Below, piece after piece: positions 49,720-59,222 of a DNA stretch of 59,847 nucleotides. A model generated the notes under the pieces. It had not been told where the DNA came from and made no database searches. It saw nothing but the letters and a program-made list of their open reading frames with translations. Origin of the DNA: Candidatus Poribacteria bacterium (GTDB taxonomy: Bacteria > Poribacteria > WGA-4E > WGA-3G); the NCBI GenBank assembly GCA_022827885.1, contig JAJEIP010000016.1, forward strand, positions 1 through 59,847, written 5' to 3'. The first letter of the stretch is position 1. The number at the start of each line of letters is the position of its first letter. Position numbers and translations under genes: made by a program.

Positions 49720-52700
49720 ATGCCAAAACGAACAGACATAAAGAAAATCTTAATTATCGGATCCGGTGCGATTATCATCGGACAGGCGTGTGAGTTTGAT
49801 TACTCCGGAACACAGGCGTGTAAGGCACTTAAAGAGGAAGGTTACGAAATTACGCTTGTTAATAGCAATCCTGCTACCATCATGACAGATCCGGATTTCG
49901 CCGATCGGACCTACATTGAGCCGATTACAGCGGACACAGTGGCGCTTATAATTGCCAAGGAGCGTCCGCAAGCGTTGCTGCCAACACTCGGTGGGCAAAC
50001 GGCTTTGAACGTGTCTGTTGAACTCGCAGAATCTGGTGTGTTAGACGAATATGAGGTTGAACTCATTGGTGCGAAGTTACCGGCTATCCAAAAGGCAGAG
50101 GATCGGGCACTCTTCAAAGAGGCGATGACAAAAATCGGATTGGCAGTCCCGAAGAGCGGTATCGCCCACTCGGTCCAAGAAGCACTTGCGCTCGTCGAAA
50201 AGATCGGATTTCCAGCGATCATCCGTCCTGCGTTTACGCTTGGTGGGACAGGGGGTGGTATCGCTTACAACATCGAAGAATACGAGAAAATGGTCACGTC
50301 AGGGCTTGCCCTGAGTCCAATCAATGAACTACTGATTGAAGAGTCCGTCATCGGGTGGAAGGAATTCGAGTTGGAAGTTATGCGCGATGGTGCGGACAAT
50401 GTCGTCATAATATGCTCGATTGAAAATGTCGATGCTATGGGCGTCCACACGGGTGATAGTATCACTGTGGCACCCATCCAAACGTTGACGGATAAAGAAT
50501 ACCAACTGATGCGGGACTCAGCGATTAAGATTATCCGTGAGATCGGTGTAGACACAGGCGGTTCCAATATCCAATTTGCCGTTGATCCAAAGACTGGCAA
50601 ACAGGTCGTGATTGAGATGAACCCCCGTGTTTCTCGGAGTTCCGCCCTTGCCTCAAAAGCGACAGGGTTTCCAATTGCGAAAATCGCAGCGAAACTCGCT
50701 GTCGGTTACAATTTAGATGAGATTCCGAACGACATCACAGCTGAGACCCCCGCTTGCTTTGAACCGACTATTGATTACGTGGTGGTCAAGATTCCGAGAT
50801 GGGCTTTTGAAAAGTTCCAAGGGACCGATGAGACCCTCACCACACAGATGAAATCTGTCGGCGAAGCGATGGCTATCGGAAGAACCTTTAAAGAGGCGTT
50901 ACAAAAAGGGCTGCGATCATTGGAGACGGGATGGCACGGTTTAGATAACCATCCGCTTGAGGAACTCCCATTTTCTGAGTTACCGAGCAAGTTGAGCGTT
51001 CCGAACGTCAAACGGATTTTTTATATTAAAGCCGCCCTTGCCCGTGGGATGAGTATTGAGGAAATTTACGCTTACACACACATTGATCCATTTTTCCTCT
51101 ACAACATGAAAGAAATCGTTGATTTTGAAAACGCCTTGTCCGCCCCGGCTGCCCGTCACTCTATAGATCAACATTTAGAAAAGCCTGAAACAGATGGAGC
51201 GTTCACGAAAAAACTTCTCCAGCAGGCAAAACAGTTTGGATTTTCGGATCGGCAGTTGGGGGATATCTACGACGTTCCTGAAGAAACGATTCGCGAATGT
51301 CGGAAGGGCCTCGGGGTTAACGCAACTTTCAAAACTGTTGACACTTGTGCTGCGGAGTTTGAAGCAGAAACGCCTTATTATTATTCGACCTGTTCGAGTG
51401 AAGATGAGGTACGTCCGTCCGATAAATCCAAAATCATGATACTTGGGGGCGGTCCGAATCGTATTGGTCAGGGGATCGAATTCGACTATTGTTGTGTGCA
51501 CGCCGCCCTTGCGCTGAAAGCCGATGGTTATGAAACCATAATGGTCAACAGCAATCCAGAGACCGTTAGTACGGATTATGACACCTCCGATCGTCTCTAC
51601 TTTGAACCGTTAACGTGTGAAGACGTTCTCAATATTTATCACAAAGAGAAGCCATTCGGTGTTATTGTTCAGTTTGGTGGGCAGACGCCGTTGAACTTAG
51701 CGATTGCGCTCAAAAATGCTGGCGTGCCGATAATCGGCACGAGTCCTGAGGACATAGCCCGTTCTGAGGACCGGCGTCTCTTCAAAGCGGTTTTAGACGA
51801 TATCGGGTTAATGCAACCGCCCAACGGAACTGCGACATCAAGCGAGGAAGCTGCCCCTATTGCTGCGGCACTCGGCTATCCGGTTATCGTGCGTCCGTCG
51901 TATGTTTTAGGCGGCCGCGCCATGCAGATCGTTTACGATGAAGAACTCCTGCACGAATACATGCACTCCGCTGTTCAAGCGTCCCCTGAACATCCGATCC
52001 TCATTGATAAATATCTTGAAGAAGCGATTGAAGTGGATGTCGATGCGATATCCGATGGAAACCTGACGGTTATCGGTGGTATCATGGAGCACATTGAGGA
52101 AGCTGGCATCCATTCAGGGGATAGCGATTGCGTGTTGCCGCCGTATACACTCGTAGATGAACAGATTGAAAATCTCAAAACCTTCACTTACGCCTTGGCG
52201 AAAGCCTTAAATGTGTGTGGTTTAATGAACGTTCAATACGCGATAAAGAACGATGAGATTTATGTGCTTGAGGTGAATCCACGGGCATCGAGAACCATTC
52301 CATTTGTAAGTAAAGCCATTGGTGTGCCATTAGCGAAACTCGCGGCCCGTGTGATGGCTGGCAAGACGCTCGCTGAGCTTGGATTTACGAACGAAATTGA
52401 ACCCGCGTATTTCAGCGTCAAGGCGCCGGTATTTCCCTTTAACCGCTTCCCGGGTTCAAACACGCGCTTGGGTCCTGAGATGAAATCGACCGGGGAGGTC
52501 ATGGGAATTGATACTGATGTTTCCCGCGCCTTTGCGAAGGCACAGAAGGCGTGTGGTTATACATTACCGCTCGGCGGTAAGGTCTTTATCAGTGTGAGAA
52601 ACAAAGACAAGCGTGCCATTATCTTCATCGCCAAGAAACTAACGGACATGGGCTTTGAGCTTATCGCTACGCACGGCACCGCCAAAGTGCTGCTTCGCAA

Positions 52701-52977
52701 TGGAATGGAGTCAGAGCTGGTCTTCAGTATCGGTAAAGGGAGGCCGACGATTCATGATTACATCAAGAATCATGCGGTGGACCTGATTATCAACACGCCG
52801 ACGGGTGACCTACATCGTCCGAATGAGCTCCTAATTCGCGAAATGGCGATAGCCCATGACATCCCGATCTTCTCAACGATACCCGGTGCGGCTGCGGCTG
52901 TTAACGCCATTGATGCGTTGCAGCGAGGAGAGATTACCGTCACGCCGCTCCAAGATTATTTTCAGTTGCTTTCATAG
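49720..52977 (+). CDS. carB: Carbamoyl phosphate synthase large subunit
   Basis: 1085 residues, full length. Both ATP-grasp halves are present: the first starts [24 protein letters not shown] and the second [20 protein letters not shown], each with a metal site ([38 protein letters not shown]). The C-terminal regulatory MGS-like domain ends [10 protein letters not shown]. It makes carbamoyl phosphate for pyrimidines and arginine. It is the last gene of the pyr operon, and may have a separate control point in the gap before it. Confidence 0.98.
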   Translation: MPKRTDIKKILIIGSGAIIIGQACEFDYSGTQACKALKEEGYEITLVNSNPATIMTDPDFADRTYIEPITADTVALIIAKERPQALLPTLGGQTALNVSVELAESGVLDEYEVELIGAKLPAIQKAEDRALFKEAMTKIGLAVPKSGIAHSVQEALALVEKIGFPAIIRPAFTLGGTGGGIAYNIEEYEKMVTSGLALSPINELLIEESVIGWKEFELEVMRDGADNVVIICSIENVDAMGVHTGDSITVAPIQTLTDKEYQLMRDSAIKIIREIGVDTGGSNIQFAVDPKTGKQVVIEMNPRVSRSSALASKATGFPIAKIAAKLAVGYNLDEIPNDITAETPACFEPTIDYVVVKIPRWAFEKFQGTDETLTTQMKSVGEAMAIGRTFKEALQKGLRSLETGWHGLDNHPLEELPFSELPSKLSVPNVKRIFYIKAALARGMSIEEIYAYTHIDPFFLYNMKEIVDFENALSAPAARHSIDQHLEKPETDGAFTKKLLQQAKQFGFSDRQLGDIYDVPEETIRECRKGLGVNATFKTVDTCAAEFEAETPYYYSTCSSEDEVRPSDKSKIMILGGGPNRIGQGIEFDYCCVHAALALKADGYETIMVNSNPETVSTDYDTSDRLYFEPLTCEDVLNIYHKEKPFGVIVQFGGQTPLNLAIALKNAGVPIIGTSPEDIARSEDRRLFKAVLDDIGLMQPPNGTATSSEEAAPIAAALGYPVIVRPSYVLGGRAMQIVYDEELLHEYMHSAVQASPEHPILIDKYLEEAIEVDVDAISDGNLTVIGGIMEHIEEAGIHSGDSDCVLPPYTLVDEQIENLKTFTYALAKALNVCGLMNVQYAIKNDEIYVLEVNPRASRTIPFVSKAIGVPLAKLAARVMAGKTLAELGFTNEIEPAYFSVKAPVFPFNRFPGSNTRLGPEMKSTGEVMGIDTDVSRAFAKAQKACGYTLPLGGKVFISVRNKDKRAIIFIAKKLTDMGFELIATHGTAKVLLRNGMESELVFSIGKGRPTIHDYIKNHAVDLIINTPTGDLHRPNELLIREMAIAHDIPIFSTIPGAAAAVNAIDALQRGEITVTPLQDYFQLLS

Positions 52978-53012
52978 TTTTCAGTTACTTATCCGCAAGG
53001 AACAATTAAAAA

Positions 53013-53780
53013 ATGGCGAATGATTCTATACAGAGAAACACCCGATGGGTTCAAACCTTCGACCGAATCCTTGAGTCGCTAAACCTTGATGAGGAACGTC
53101 CTGTGAGTGTTCTGCAGATTGAAGATGGCAGGGAAGTCGTCGTTGTACAACCTAATGCCTTCACTATCTCGCGCATTTATGCGACCGGTCGGCCCGATGG
53201 TATGCGTCCACACGGTGTAGATTCTTATTACGATTACTTCTTTGCAAAGTTGCGAGCGTATGAAGAAGCGCATGGAACCCGTGAGGGGTTTCAATTAGAG
53301 TCGGAGGAATGGGAAACCCTTTTTGAGGAATCTTTTCATCGTTATACGCGTTATCTCCTATTCGCAGGTATCAAACGGTGGAAAGATGTCCAGCGCGATA
53401 CCGCTATGAATCTTGCGGTAACAAATTTGGCACGCGAATGTGCGCCATCGGAAATCGCGTGGCGGAGTTATCAATACAAGGGTTACATGCTCATGATGCA
53501 CAGCATCGCCAAAGCAGAATTGAGTTTGCAAGCGGACGATACAGCGACAGCATTGCAAGAGATCGACACTGGAATTCAACAGATTGGGGAGTTCTGTGGT
53601 GAATGTTTACGTGAGGAACACGGTGAGGCAGAAAATATTACGCGTGAACGTTATCTCAGCAATCTTATAGAATTTCGATCCGATTTGGAAACACTGGATG
53701 CCGACACTACGGAAGCAGAAAGCGACGAAGAAGATATCCTGGCAGAGCTGGAGAGATTGCTAAATGAGGATGAGGAATAG
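53013..53780 (+). CDS. Protein of unknown function, acidic C-terminus
   Basis: 255 residues; not recognised. It is soluble, helix-rich and acidic, with IQRNTRWVQTFDRILESLNL at the start, GMRPHGVDSYYDYFFAKLRAY in the middle and a C-terminal run rich in Glu and Asp (EESDEED-like, DEEDILAELERLLNEDEE). Its start follows the CCGCAAGGAACAATTAAAAA segment, so it carries the same leader signal as gatB and valS. It lies 35 bases after carB. Confidence 0.75.
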   Translation: MANDSIQRNTRWVQTFDRILESLNLDEERPVSVLQIEDGREVVVVQPNAFTISRIYATGRPDGMRPHGVDSYYDYFFAKLRAYEEAHGTREGFQLESEEWETLFEESFHRYTRYLLFAGIKRWKDVQRDTAMNLAVTNLARECAPSEIAWRSYQYKGYMLMMHSIAKAELSLQADDTATALQEIDTGIQQIGEFCGECLREEHGEAENITRERYLSNLIEFRSDLETLDADTTEAESDEEDILAELERLLNEDEE

Positions 53781-53838
53781 GGTAAGGTTCTATAAAAACC
53801 TTACTGGACACTGGCGGTTGCTTTCATGCTATTGTCCG

Positions 53839-54486
53839 CTATATCTCATCTTCATGTGGCGCTTGTATCAAAACGCCGCCAAAGAACAGGAACGCGATGC
53901 CGCGAATAAGCACATGCAGTTGTATCCCCTGTCCTAAAAGGATACCCACTGGAAAGGCGATCATTGCTGCAAAGAACAGATAACCCGCAACGGGATTTCC
54001 CCACGAATGGAGTGCGGAACCGTAACAAATTGCGAGAAGCGCACAGAGGAAGGCGCCCGTCATAAAGAGGGCTTCGCCCCACTCCGCCCACAATGCGTAG
54101 AGTGACGTGCTAATTGCAGCGGTCGTTGATTCGCTGGCAAGTTCGGATAGGGAGTTTAGTGGCGCAGTTTGTGAACAGTGGGCTATCAATTCTATAGCAA
54201 GCCAAGGGATGGCGAAGCTTGCTCCCAGCGTACTTCGTGAACCAGCGTCTGAAGAAAGTAAACCGTACCCAGCCAATAGCGTTGGCACAAGTAAAACGGT
54301 TGAAACGACCCCTATTCCGTGATAGACCCCGATTCTTCCTATAAGTTCAAACTGTTCCGTTGACGGGAGTGAAGAAATAGTTGATAAACCAAAAATAAAC
54401 CAAATACTTGATGCGAGCATGAGAAAGCCGCTCAAGCTGCCAGTAAGCCCACCGAGTCTATACAGTGAGCTGAGCTTTTTGTCCAT
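53839..54486 (-). CDS. Integral membrane protein of unknown function (possibly DUF4386-like)
   Basis: 215 residues with about six hydrophobic segments (GFLMLASSIWFIFGLS, GIGVVSTVLLVPTLLAGYGLL, ALFMTGAFLCALLAICYG, GYLFFAAMIAFPVGILLGQ, and others). The pattern is broadly like DUF4386 proteins, but this is only a guess. GGAGG lies 5 bases before the ATG. It is convergent with the preceding gene. Confidence 0.65.
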   Translation of the reverse strand: MDKKLSSLYRLGGLTGSLSGFLMLASSIWFIFGLSTISSLPSTEQFELIGRIGVYHGIGVVSTVLLVPTLLAGYGLLSSDAGSRSTLGASFAIPWLAIELIAHCSQTAPLNSLSELASESTTAAISTSLYALWAEWGEALFMTGAFLCALLAICYGSALHSWGNPVAGYLFFAAMIAFPVGILLGQGIQLHVLIRGIAFLFFGGVLIQAPHEDEI

Positions 54487-54656
54487 TCATTCCTCCGGAG
54501 AAGTGGAAATAAAATTCTTCGTATCAAATCGTATAATTCCATCGTATACTATGATTTTAATAGTTTACCTGAATTCAAAATTTTAAACAAATATTTTTTA
54601 ATAAAATAAAAACAGCTTGCGTAGAAAATTGGGAATATTTAAAAGGGGCTCCACCT

Positions 54657-56099
54657 ATGAACACGCAAAAAACAGTACTTATTGTAGATGCCGACAGGAC
54701 GGAACGCGAACTTGTTTGCGAAACACTTGCGGGTCAAGGGTTGCGTCTTGTGGTTACAGGGAATATGTATCAAGCGTTTCATCACATTGAGCACCTCAAA
54801 GTAGATATTCTCATCGCCCAATTGAAAGCGGAACGGATTGATGGGTTGACGCTGCTCGAGGCTGCGGCACAGCATCAGCCTGATGTCGGTGTAATTTTTA
54901 TTACGGAGCCTAACATTCTGGAAACCGATATTGGCATCAAAGCGATGCTGGCATACAAAGACACCTTTTTTTTACCGAAGCCGGTTAATCCTGTCCATCT
55001 GGCAGCACTTCTGCAGCGGACGCTCGAAAACCAGCGCCTCGCTTTTGAAAATCGGCAATTACAATCCCAAATAGATGAGAAAGAAGGACTCCGCCGCCTG
55101 ACAGGCAAATCGTCTCAGATCACGAAAATTCGCGACATGATTACGCAGATCGCCCCCACAAAAGCGACTGTAATGATATACGGTGCGCGAGGAACAGGCA
55201 AAGAATTGGTTGCCCGTGCGATCCATCATCGAAGTTTACGACGGGGTTCTCTGATTGCCTTCAATTGTGCAACGTTAAACGAGAACCTTGCAGAATCTGA
55301 ACTCTTTGGTCACGAACGTGGGGCGTTCAGTGGGGCGTATCATCAACGCATCGGGCGCTTTGAGCTTGCACATGGTGGCACGCTATTTCTTGACGAGGTC
55401 TCACAACTGAGTCTATCCAATCAAGCACGCCTCTTGCGTGTTCTCGAGGAACGAGAATTTGAACGGGTCGGTGGCGACAAGACGATTCAGGTTGATGTCC
55501 GGGTTGTGTGTGCCACGAACCACGATTTAGAAACCGCCGCCAGTAGACGAGAATTCCTCCCAGATCTCTATGATCGGCTGAATGTCGTGCCTATCTACCT
55601 TCCAACACTTCAGGAACGCATTGAAGATGTGCCGTTGCTCGTTAAAGATTTCCTTGAAGAGTTTAGCCAACAGAACGGCAAGTCTCCAATAACGATAGCA
55701 CCGGAGGCAGTCAGAACGTTGATGAAATACGATTGGCCCGGAAACGTGCGCGAATTGAAAAACTGTATTGAAGGTATGGTTGTTATGTCCAATCAACCGA
55801 CAATCCAGCAGCTTCATTTGCCCGAACGCATTCTCAAAGCAACGGGAACAGCGTTTTCAAAGTACGGGCTGGGTGACCCAGCCCCTACGGTGCCTGATGT
55901 CTGGCAAGTTGGTGTGAATAACGGTGAGCAAGGATTGAATGTAGAAGTCGGTATGTCGCTTGATGAGATTAACCGAGAAGTGCTGCGCGCGACTCTCGAA
56001 TCCGTAGACAATAATAAGGCAAAAGCGGCAGCAATTCTCAAAGTCAGCCGACGCACCATCCAACGGAAAGCAAAAGCGTACGGTCTTGCTGATGAATAA
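54657..56099 (+). CDS. Sigma-54-dependent activator, NtrC family, with a degenerate receiver
   Basis: 480 residues. Residues about 1-120 are a receiver-like domain, but the phospho-accepting Asp is replaced: VDILIAQLKAERIDG aligns with PDVLLSDIRMPGMDG, so Gln55 stands for Asp. The Lys (FFLPKP) and an acidic start (VDAD) remain. The AAA+ domain has Walker A GARGTGKE (about 176-182), the sigma-54 contact loop GAFSGA (222-227) and GGTLFLDEVS. A Fis-type HTH ends it (NKAKAAAILKVSRRTIQRKA). The linker before the HTH contains a palindromic repeat (55865-55890). It may be activated without phosphorylation. Confidence 0.92.
   Translation: MNTQKTVLIVDADRTERELVCETLAGQGLRLVVTGNMYQAFHHIEHLKVDILIAQLKAERIDGLTLLEAAAQHQPDVGVIFITEPNILETDIGIKAMLAYKDTFFLPKPVNPVHLAALLQRTLENQRLAFENRQLQSQIDEKEGLRRLTGKSSQITKIRDMITQIAPTKATVMIYGARGTGKELVARAIHHRSLRRGSLIAFNCATLNENLAESELFGHERGAFSGAYHQRIGRFELAHGGTLFLDEVSQLSLSNQARLLRVLEEREFERVGGDKTIQVDVRVVCATNHDLETAASRREFLPDLYDRLNVVPIYLPTLQERIEDVPLLVKDFLEEFSQQNGKSPITIAPEAVRTLMKYDWPGNVRELKNCIEGMVVMSNQPTIQQLHLPERILKATGTAFSKYGLGDPAPTVPDVWQVGVNNGEQGLNVEVGMSLDEINREVLRATLESVDNNKAKAAAILKVSRRTIQRKAKAYGLADE
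55865..55890. repeat. 26-base palindromic repeat inside the sigma-54 activator gene
   Basis: CGGGCTGGGT plus GACCCAGCCCCTACGG; GGGCTGGGT and ACCCAGCCC pair perfectly. It matches the unit at 27185-27210 with changes on both arms that keep the stem, and adds about nine codons (GLGDPAPT) in frame to the linker between AAA+ and HTH domains. Confidence 0.7.
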
Positions 56100-56173
56100 G
56101 AATTGTCACAATGCCCTGTTTTCCGTATCCCTATCTGAAGTATCCAAGCGCATCGATTTAGCGCAGCGGCAAT

Positions 56174-56965
56174 TTAGTATCCGTCGGACAAGAGTTTCTG
56201 CTTGTTAGCATAAACCTGTTTATAATATACGACGCGTTTCAATTGGGAAGCCGCTTCTTCGTCAATGATGACAACCGTTCGGGGATGCATCTGTAACACC
56301 GATGCTGGCACTTCCGCTGTGATAGGTCCCTCCACGGCGTGCGCAATCGCCTCCGCTTTCGATTCGCCGTTTGCCAGCAGGAGACACTGTTTTGCGTCCA
56401 TGATTGTGCCCACCCCCATCGTAATCGCCATTTTTGGCACTGCGTCCACGGTTCCTCCGAAATGCGGCGCGTTTGCCTCAAGCGTCCCCTGCGTCAAAGT
56501 CTTAATGCGAGTCCGGGATCCCAGAGATGAGCTCGGTTCATTGAAACCGATATGTCCATCTTTCCCGATACCGAGGACTTGGATGTCGATGCCACCGGCG
56601 TTGACAATTGCTGCTTCGTACTGCTCACAAAATTCCTCGTGTTCTGCAGCCGTGCTCTGCGGGATATGGCGATTTTCGAGCGGAATATTAACGGCCTTAA
56701 AAAAGTGGGTCTCCATGAAGGTATGGTAACTATACGGATGACTCCGTGGAATCCCGACGTACTCATCCAAGTTAAAAGTCGTCACGGCTGAGAAATCGAG
56801 TTCCTCGGTTTTGTGCATCCGTGCCAAGGCTTCATAAAGCCCAATCGGTGTGCTACCGGTAGCCAGTCCCAAAACGAGGTTCGGCTTTTTTAGGAGCGCG
56901 CCGCGGATAATTTCGGCTGAAACCGCCACCAGCTGCGCATAAGTCGGTTGAATAATAACTTCCAT
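56174..56965 (-). CDS. nagB: Glucosamine-6-phosphate deaminase
   Basis: About 263 residues, normal length. MEVIIQPTYAQLVAVSAEII at the start and LVLGLATGSTPIGLYEAL are conserved; TFNLDEYVGIPRSHPYSYHT carries the catalytic Asp, and QVLGIGKDGHIGFNEPSSSL the Asp-His region. It turns glucosamine-6-phosphate into fructose-6-phosphate and ammonia. A longer frame exists upstream, but family length and the overlapping upstream gene favour this start. It follows an epimerase gene by about 50 bases. Confidence 0.94.
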   Translation of the reverse strand: MEVIIQPTYAQLVAVSAEIIRGALLKKPNLVLGLATGSTPIGLYEALARMHKTEELDFSAVTTFNLDEYVGIPRSHPYSYHTFMETHFFKAVNIPLENRHIPQSTAAEHEEFCEQYEAAIVNAGGIDIQVLGIGKDGHIGFNEPSSSLGSRTRIKTLTQGTLEANAPHFGGTVDAVPKMAITMGVGTIMDAKQCLLLANGESKAEAIAHAVEGPITAEVPASVLQMHPRTVVIIDEEAASQLKRVVYYKQVYANKQKLLSDGY

Positions 56966-57014
56966 TGATTTCGTAGAATACTTTCCAATTGTGTTAGCGT
57001 TTTTTGGGTTTGGG

Positions 57015-57803
57015 TTAAACGTTTCCAGCGATAATCCTGTCCATATCATCGCTGATACTATGCACCCTGCCTTCTGGATTGTCTCCGTCAACGGGGAGTT
57101 CCGCGGTCATATAGTCGTCATATCCGATATCTTCAAGTGCTGCCATGACGGCATTCCAATCGATTGTGCAGTCTTCAATCAGATAGGTGAATCGGGTCTC
57201 ATTTGCATTGAACCCCTTGATATGTACTTTAGAAATACGATTCCCAAGAGATCGGATCCAGTGCTGTGGATACCCGTACAACACGATGTTACCCACGTCA
57301 AAATAGGCTGTTACGGTTTCATTCTCAAATTCGTCGAGATACCGCGAAAATTCCATCGGACTGAGTAGAAATTTATTCCAAACATTTTCAATGGCGATTG
57401 TGATACCTTTTTCCGATGCCTCTGGAATCAATTTGCGAATTTCTGCCTGTGAACGTTCATACGCCGCCTCATAGAGGGTCGCTTCATTGACGACAGCTGG
57501 AACGAGTAGCACCGTGTCTGCTCCGACAGCCGTTGCGGTTGCTATGGAGTCAAGCATTCCTTCCCGCGATTCAGCCCGAACCGTGTCGTCGGCATCGGAA
57601 AGCGGACACGCCCAGTGTTTGCTATTCATCACACTGAACACTTCCAATTGATGTTGTATTGCGATCGCTTTTGCCTCGTGCCGTTCGGCATCATTTACGA
57701 GGGTATTAATTTCAACACCGTCAAAACCGGCTTCCTTCGCGAGTTTAAACCGGGCTTCCGTTGTGTTACCGGGCAATGAACCGATACATATTCCTTTTTG
57801 CAT
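57015..57803 (-). CDS. Sugar phosphate isomerase/epimerase (xylose-isomerase-like TIM barrel)
   Basis: 262 residues. AKEAGFDGVEINTLVND near the N-terminus, IAIENVWNKFLLSP with the metal Glu, AYFDVGNIVLYG with Asp, KVHIKGF with His and MTAELPVDGDNPEG with the last Glu fit the IolE/hydroxypyruvate isomerase-like family. The sugar is not known. AAGGA lies 8 bases before the ATG, which directly follows the TAG of the TPR gene. It precedes nagB, suggesting a role in amino sugar or related sugar use. Confidence 0.88.
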   Translation of the reverse strand: MQKGICIGSLPGNTTEARFKLAKEAGFDGVEINTLVNDAERHEAKAIAIQHQLEVFSVMNSKHWACPLSDADDTVRAESREGMLDSIATATAVGADTVLLVPAVVNEATLYEAAYERSQAEIRKLIPEASEKGITIAIENVWNKFLLSPMEFSRYLDEFENETVTAYFDVGNIVLYGYPQHWIRSLGNRISKVHIKGFNANETRFTYLIEDCTIDWNAVMAALEDIGYDDYMTAELPVDGDNPEGRVHSISDDMDRIIAGNV

Positions 57804-59126
57804 CTATTTTTCCTTTTGTGCCGCTTGAATTTTTAATAGGAGTTTGTTATATGCGTCTACATCTGGTGCCAGCGCGAGGGCACGATGAATCGCTTCCGAA
57901 GCTTCCGCATATTGTGTATTGCGGTAGTAGGTGTATGCGAGTGTATCGTAGTATCTTGCGGTCGGTTCCAAAGAGACAGCCTGCCTTGCTAAGTCAATTG
58001 CCTGCTGTATGTCTTTACCGAGTCCGGCATAAAGACGCGCCAAGTTGTTATATGCTTCCGCTGCTGTGTTATCTACGACGATTGCCTGCTTGAACGCTGC
58101 AATGGCCGGTTCAAACTGCTGTTGGTTGACATAGATAACCCCTAACTTCAACCATGTCTGTGGGTTGTGTGGTGCGATTTCCGTAGATTTCTGATACGCC
58201 GCCGCTGCTTTTTCAAAGGCTCGCTGTTTGATAAAGACTTCGCCGAGATGCGTATAGGCTGGCACATAAGATGGATGCGCCTGTGTAGCCGTCTCGTAAA
58301 TCTGGACGGCTGCCGTTAAATTGTTATACGTCTCGTGAAGTTCTCCTAATTTGATGTAGAGCCCCGGCAGATTCGGATTGAGATAGAGTGCCTCGCGATA
58401 GGCATGGACGGCGTCCTTGTAAGTTTTTAGGTGTCGAAACTGTGCCATGGCAGCCGCGGCTTGTTCACTGTTCCCGAGCCGTCGATAGGTGAGAGCGCGC
58501 CGATACTGTGCTTGCGATAGATACTGATTTCGCAGGAGCGCGGCATCGTAATACGCCATTGCCTGTTGCAGACGATTCTGGAGTTCTGACACCCTTCCCA
58601 ATCCGTAATAGGACTCCGTATGGTCAGGATTTAAGCGGATGCCTTCACGATAAGCGTTTTCAGCGACATTCAACCGGTGTTGCAGCACATAGACATCACC
58701 GAGATGGATGTGTGCTTCTGCGGTTTCAGGGAGCAGCGCGAGTGCTTGTTTGAGATGGTTTTCGGCATGCGTCAATTTGCCTTGTGTCTTGTAAACGATA
58801 CCTAAATGAAGATGCGCGGTTCCATGCACATCGTGCGGTGCTTTTAGTGCCAAAGCCCTCTGATATGCCGACACTGCTTCGTTTAAACTGTTAAGTTCCT
58901 GATAAACAATACCGATATAGCATTCGGCGAGGCTCCCAACGTCCTCTGATGTCGCAAGTTCTTTTCGGATGCTTTGAAATTCGGTGAGTGCCAGGTCGTA
59001 CCGTTCCGCGTCAAGGTAGCGCAGCCCACGTTCAAGTCTGTTGTTGAGTTCCCGTTCAGCATCACCCCATCCGTGTATGGATGAAAGCAAAATGAGTAAA
59101 ACGAAGCAGGTGATTAAGGTTTTCAT
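57804..59126 (-). CDS. Exported TPR-repeat protein
   Basis: About 440 residues. A signal peptide (TLITCFVLLILLSSIHGWG) starts it, and the rest is a row of about 11-12 tetratricopeptide repeats with phrases such as AVSAYQRALALKAPHD, AENAYREGIRLNPDHTESYY, AAAAYQKSTEIAPHNPQTWL and AIAAFKQAIVVDNTAAEAYN. It is a protein-protein scaffold in the periplasm or outside. The frame is open further upstream, but the signal peptide decides the start. Its stop abuts the epimerase start (TAGATG). Confidence 0.85.
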   Translation of the reverse strand: MKTLITCFVLLILLSSIHGWGDAERELNNRLERGLRYLDAERYDLALTEFQSIRKELATSEDVGSLAECYIGIVYQELNSLNEAVSAYQRALALKAPHDVHGTAHLHLGIVYKTQGKLTHAENHLKQALALLPETAEAHIHLGDVYVLQHRLNVAENAYREGIRLNPDHTESYYGLGRVSELQNRLQQAMAYYDAALLRNQYLSQAQYRRALTYRRLGNSEQAAAAMAQFRHLKTYKDAVHAYREALYLNPNLPGLYIKLGELHETYNNLTAAVQIYETATQAHPSYVPAYTHLGEVFIKQRAFEKAAAAYQKSTEIAPHNPQTWLKLGVIYVNQQQFEPAIAAFKQAIVVDNTAAEAYNNLARLYAGLGKDIQQAIDLARQAVSLEPTARYYDTLAYTYYRNTQYAEASEAIHRALALAPDVDAYNKLLLKIQAAQKEK

Positions 59127-59222
59127 TGCGGGGAATAGACGGCATTGATTTGCAAACGGACGCCGATGAGAGAGTAGGTATGGGACGGCACGGGAGCCGC
59201 CCCTATGTTTCAAGGTGCGAAA

